This document shows, piece by piece, positions 11,670 through 14,792 of a DNA stretch of 14,792 bases. The DNA is taken from assembly GCA_900553895.1 (NCBI GenBank), contig USFB01000043.1, positions 1-14,792 on the forward strand. The letters are read 5' to 3'. The notes beneath the pieces are model-generated. The model made no database searches. It was not told the origin of the DNA and was given only the letters and a program-made list of their open reading frames with translations. Position numbers and translations under genes: made by a program. Position 1 is the stretch's first letter. Each line of letters starts with the position of its first letter. This DNA comes from an uncultured bacterium (GTDB lineage Bacteria > Cyanobacteriota > Vampirovibrionia > Gastranaerophilales > Gastranaerophilaceae).

Positions 11670-13850
11670 ATGACAAAATTTTTAGATTTGATATCGTCAA
11701 AAATATTTAGAAACTCTGTGTGTTTTATTCTATTTACGTTTTTGATGACAGTTACAATATCTTCTCAAAACTATTTTTTTCAAAAAGTAATTGAAAATGG
11801 TATCAGTAAGAGAGATATCGTTGCACAAAAAGATATTAAGGTTATTGACACAAAGAAAACAGAACAACATAAAAAAGAAGTAGCTCAGAATGTAGAGCCG
11901 ATTTTGACACAGGCAGAAGATGAATTTATTACAACGAGTCTTTTGACTTTGCAAAATTCTGTTAAAAAAATCAGAGAAAAAAATGTATCGGAAGACGTTA
12001 AAAAAGACGAATTAAACGTTTTGTTTGATGAATCTGGCAAAAAAGGTTTGATTGAATTCCTTTTAAAAGCGAATGACGATGATTTACAATCAGTTTTTGA
12101 TAAATCTAAAATTACTTTGACATCAGTTTTAAATGTTGGAATTTCAGCGAAAGATTTTGATAATAATAACGTTACTGCAATAATCAGAAGAAATTTACCA
12201 AATAATGTTCCGCGTTATCAAGGAACTTTGATTGCTGGAATTTTGAACCAAATTATTGTACCAAACCTTGTGGTTGATGAGTTTGCAACAGAAATTGCTA
12301 AGAAGAATGCGCAAAACGCAGTAAAACCTTATGAAGTTGTTTTCAAAAAAGGTCAAAAAATTGTGTTTGAAGGCGAACCTGTAACGAAGCTTAAGCGTGA
12401 TGCTTTAAGAGCTGCAGGTTATAATGTTTTAGAAGTTAATTATGGCGGAATTATAGGATTTTATATTTTAATAGCGTTTTTCACTTTTGTATTTTTGCAA
12501 TACGAAAAGAATTTTGAAAAACAATATTTTAATGCAAAATATATGCTTATAATGTCGTCGTTCACATTGTTTACGGCTTTAGTTTCAGCAGTATTGCCAA
12601 CAGGTTTTTCGCCTTATATAATTCCAATACCTGCATATACAATTTTGCTTTCAATTTTTACAACTCCGAGAAACGCATTTTTCGCATCAACAATTTTACT
12701 TGCCTTGATTTCAATTGGTATGCATTGGAACATTGAAGTTGTTGTTTCATTTATGCTTTTGAATACGGTTGTTATGACCGCCGTTTCAAAACTAAAATTC
12801 TCAAAACGTTCGGATTTGTTAATTACGAGTGCTAAAATTTCTTTAGCAGGGATTTTGATTGTTGGTGGAATTTATTTCTTGGAAAAATATATGATGGATA
12901 TTGATAACATGTTGATTTTCCAAGATTTAGGATATATTGTAATCAACTGTTTTGTAATAAGTGGTATTATTCTGCTTGGTATTTTACCGATTATTGAAAA
13001 CGTGTTCAGAGTAATGACACCTTATGGTCTTGCAGAGCTTGCAGACCACAATCAGCCGTTACTTAGAAAACTTATGAATGATGCTCCGGGGACATTTAAT
13101 CACAGTTTGACGGTTTCACATTTATGTGAAAATGCAGCAGAAGCAATTGGTGCAAATCCGGTATTAGCAAGGGTTGGCGCAATGTATCACGATATCGGGA
13201 AACTTTTAAGACCGATGTTTTTCGTAGAAAACCAATCATTCTACGGTATTGAAAACCCTCACAAATCTTGCACTCCAAGATTTAGTAAAATGCTTATCAC
13301 AGCGCACCCTAAAGATGGGGTAGAGTTGGCAAAAGACGCACATCTTCCACAAATTATAAATAACTTTATTTTACAACACCATGGCACAAGTCTTGTAAGT
13401 TATTTCTATAATGAAGCATTGAAAGAAGAGGGCGCAGAAAACGTTAATGAAGAACAATTCCGTTATCCAGGTCCAAAACCAAACATGAAAGAAACTGCAA
13501 TTCTTATGATTGCAGATGCTGTAGAATCAGCAGTTCGTGCAGCCAAAAACCCTTCAAATGAAGAAATTGATGCAATTATTGATAAAATTATTAAAGAAAG
13601 ACTTAATGACGGTCAGCTTTCAGATTCACCGCTTACTTTGAAGGATTTGAAAACTATTGCGGAAACTTTCTCAAGAATGTTGAGAGGTATGCATCACAAG
13701 AGAATTAAATATCATAATGATTTGGTTCAAGAATTAGACAAAAGTAATAAATTAAGCCACGATATTGTAAAACCTGCAATGCCTGCTTTAGATAAAGACT
13801 TAGACACCAAATTAAAAGAATTGGAAAAGAAAAAGAATGACAACAATTAA
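11670..13850 (+). CDS. pgpH: 7TM-HD c-di-AMP phosphodiesterase, PgpH/YqfF family
   Basis: A 726-aa membrane protein of the family that hydrolyses the second messenger c-di-AMP, in the Listeria PgpH sense. An N-terminal membrane helix (~14-31) is followed by an extracytoplasmic 7TMR-HDED-type domain (~35-255). A cluster of membrane segments spans ~258-445, and the cytoplasmic HD domain ~465-680. HD metal ligands are visible as H478 (FNHSL), H507-D508 (MYHDIGK), H546 (TAHP), H570-H571 (QHHGT) and D616 (IADAVES). AAAGGA lies before the ATG. Its end overlaps ybeY by 14 nt. The pgpH-ybeY-dgkA order is common in Firmicutes and supports the call. Activity on c-di-AMP is inferred from the family. Confidence 0.93.
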   Translation: MTKFLDLISSKIFRNSVCFILFTFLMTVTISSQNYFFQKVIENGISKRDIVAQKDIKVIDTKKTEQHKKEVAQNVEPILTQAEDEFITTSLLTLQNSVKKIREKNVSEDVKKDELNVLFDESGKKGLIEFLLKANDDDLQSVFDKSKITLTSVLNVGISAKDFDNNNVTAIIRRNLPNNVPRYQGTLIAGILNQIIVPNLVVDEFATEIAKKNAQNAVKPYEVVFKKGQKIVFEGEPVTKLKRDALRAAGYNVLEVNYGGIIGFYILIAFFTFVFLQYEKNFEKQYFNAKYMLIMSSFTLFTALVSAVLPTGFSPYIIPIPAYTILLSIFTTPRNAFFASTILLALISIGMHWNIEVVVSFMLLNTVVMTAVSKLKFSKRSDLLITSAKISLAGILIVGGIYFLEKYMMDIDNMLIFQDLGYIVINCFVISGIILLGILPIIENVFRVMTPYGLAELADHNQPLLRKLMNDAPGTFNHSLTVSHLCENAAEAIGANPVLARVGAMYHDIGKLLRPMFFVENQSFYGIENPHKSCTPRFSKMLITAHPKDGVELAKDAHLPQIINNFILQHHGTSLVSYFYNEALKEEGAENVNEEQFRYPGPKPNMKETAILMIADAVESAVRAAKNPSNEEIDAIIDKIIKERLNDGQLSDSPLTLKDLKTIAETFSRMLRGMHHKRIKYHNDLVQELDKSNKLSHDIVKPAMPALDKDLDTKLKELEKKKNDNN

Positions 13851-14346
13851 TATTTTTACAGAAAATATTTTTGAAGGCTGGAAGCCTGATGAAAAAGATA
13901 TAATCGAAAAAACTCGAGAATTATTGGAATTCTATATTTCTGAACTAAAAGGACAAAGTTGTTTAAACAACCGTGAATATTCTACAATTACTCTTGATAT
14001 CGTGTTATGTGATTCAGAAAAAACGCATGAATACAACAGAGATTACAGAAACAAAGATTATCCTGCGGACATTATTACTTTTGCAATTTTTGCAGACGAC
14101 GAAAACAGTTTTATTTTTGATGGCGAAATCAATTTAGGAGAAATTGTAATTGCTTTAGATAAAGTAATAGAAGGTGTTAACCGCGATATCAGTCATTCAA
14201 AAAATAAAGAACAAGAATTATGTTTCTTGATTAGTCATGGCCTAATGCATCTTTTGGGGTTTGACCATCAGAGTGAAGAAGAATATAATTTTGTTATAGC
14301 GGAACAGCGCAGGGCTTTGGAGAGTATTGAGTATGACAAAATTTAA
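13837..14346 (+). CDS. ybeY: Endoribonuclease YbeY (rRNA maturation factor)
   Basis: YbeY is a single-strand-specific metalloendoribonuclease involved in 16S rRNA 3' maturation and ribosome quality control. The 169-aa protein has the metal-binding signature HGLMHLLGFDH with H134, H138 and H144. It also has the upstream conserved strand YRNKDYPADIITFA (~70-83) and GEIVIALDKV (~101-110). The start lies inside the last codons of pgpH and its end overlaps dgkA by the same 14 nt, so the three are translationally coupled. Confidence 0.95.
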   Translation: MTTINIFTENIFEGWKPDEKDIIEKTRELLEFYISELKGQSCLNNREYSTITLDIVLCDSEKTHEYNRDYRNKDYPADIITFAIFADDENSFIFDGEINLGEIVIALDKVIEGVNRDISHSKNKEQELCFLISHGLMHLLGFDHQSEEEYNFVIAEQRRALESIEYDKI

Positions 14347-14701
14347 AGCACAAGGATTTAATAATACGTTTAAGAATGCAAGAAAAGGATTTAGACTCGT
14401 ATTAAAAAGCGAAATGAATATAAGAATTCATGTGGCAATAGCTACGTTTGTCGTATTTATGGCGTTGTTTCTTAAGTTCTCTGCGATAGAATTCTGCTTG
14501 CTTCTATTTGTAATTGGGCTTGTGATTGTGGCTGAAATGCTTAATACAGCGATTGAGTTTACACTTGATTCAATTTATCACAACAAGTATTCAAGAATGG
14601 TCGGAATGGCAAAAGACATTTCAGCAGGTGCAGTTATGTTCGCATCTTTTATCAGTGTGCTTGTCGGACTTGTTTTGTTTGGAAACAAGTTGTTCTTTTA
14701 A
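14333..14701 (+). CDS. dgkA: Diacylglycerol/undecaprenol kinase, DgkA family
   Basis: This small integral membrane kinase phosphorylates diacylglycerol or, as in many Gram-positives, undecaprenol. From the ATG at 14333 it has 122 aa. An amphipathic N-terminal segment contains GFRLVLKSEMNIRIH, with E28 and H33. Three membrane helices follow at ~35-47, 52-72 and 97-117. The family signature AEMLNTAIE is at 67-75, followed by D79 and AKDISAGAV at 93-101. An upstream in-frame TTG at 14327 is possible, but the ATG gives the same ATGAC-type 14-nt overlap seen between pgpH and ybeY. Lipid substrate cannot be decided from sequence. Confidence 0.93.
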   Translation: MTKFKAQGFNNTFKNARKGFRLVLKSEMNIRIHVAIATFVVFMALFLKFSAIEFCLLLFVIGLVIVAEMLNTAIEFTLDSIYHNKYSRMVGMAKDISAGAVMFASFISVLVGLVLFGNKLFF

Positions 14702-14716
14702 TGAATAATACCCTGC

Positions 14717-14750
14717 ACAAAAAGAAAAACCCTTCAAAAATGAAGGGTTT
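14717..14750 (-). terminator. Terminator facing left at the window end
   Basis: AAACCCTTCA (14727-14736) pairs perfectly with TGAAGGGTTT (14741-14750) around AAAA. On the minus strand the stem is followed by TTCTTTTTG, a good U-tract, so it should serve a leftward gene beyond the window. On the plus strand only TTT and a mixed sequence follow, so it may also end the dgkA transcript less efficiently. Confidence 0.75.
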
Positions 14751-14792
14751 GGAATCTTGTTTAATAATTCCTCATGTGTAGAAGGTTAGTGT

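Overview
The window reads as an AT-rich bacterial chromosome segment (my estimate is roughly one third G+C) from a gut-type bacterium. Its gene set, protein style and small lineage-type genes look most like the non-photosynthetic cyanobacterial relatives Gastranaerophilales/Melainabacteria. That placement is an inference from resemblance and no search was run. The first ~430 bases stand apart: they are near 48% G+C, use CTG/CGC/GGC codons, and encode a piece of a LacI-family regulator of Lachnospiraceae type. They join in frame to an AT-rich fragment of a GH13-type carbohydrate enzyme. This is best read as an assembly chimera, or less likely a recombination joint, at about 425-445.

Layout, left to right. 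(1) 1-1419: the chimeric ORF. (2) 1420-1624: a G-rich dispersed-repeat remnant, a 13-bp tandem repeat, a terminator and the uvrC promoter. (3) 1625-3295: uvrC, without the usual C-terminal HhH domain. (4) 3296-3730: tRNA-Arg(CCU) on the minus strand, followed by a duplicated 3'-flank that carries a covarying hairpin and a copy of the tRNA 3' end. The tRNA promoter is superimposed back to back on the promoter of the next gene. (5) 3762-4852: a CgeB-like glycosyltransferase and a convergent 52-codon small gene. (6) 4967-5017: a 51-bp perfect-stem, G4-capable palindrome. (7) 5041-7965: the pyrH-frr-cdsA-rnc operon. (8) 7966-8300: an array of three related hairpin repeats between convergent gene ends. 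(9) 8301-10879, minus strand: groEL, groES and a GtrA-family membrane protein, with an 8-bp-unit inverted repeat between groES and groEL. (10) 10962-14701: cdd, a small zinc-ribbon gene, then pgpH-ybeY-dgkA with two identical 14-nt overlaps. (11) A terminator facing left closes the window.

Most genes are housekeeping: DNA repair, pyrimidine nucleotide supply, ribosome recycling and maturation, phospholipid precursors, chaperonin and c-di-AMP turnover. Several promoters (uvrC, gtrA-like, cdd, probably the glycosyltransferase) put the -10 box 6-9 nt from the start codon with no Shine-Dalgarno. This suggests leaderless mRNAs beside ordinary Shine-Dalgarno genes (pyrH, frr, groES, groEL, pgpH). 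No defence system, CRISPR array or intact mobile element was seen. The least explained parts are the tRNA-Arg 3'-flank element, the three-copy hairpin array, and an RNase III that lacks one catalytic Asp.
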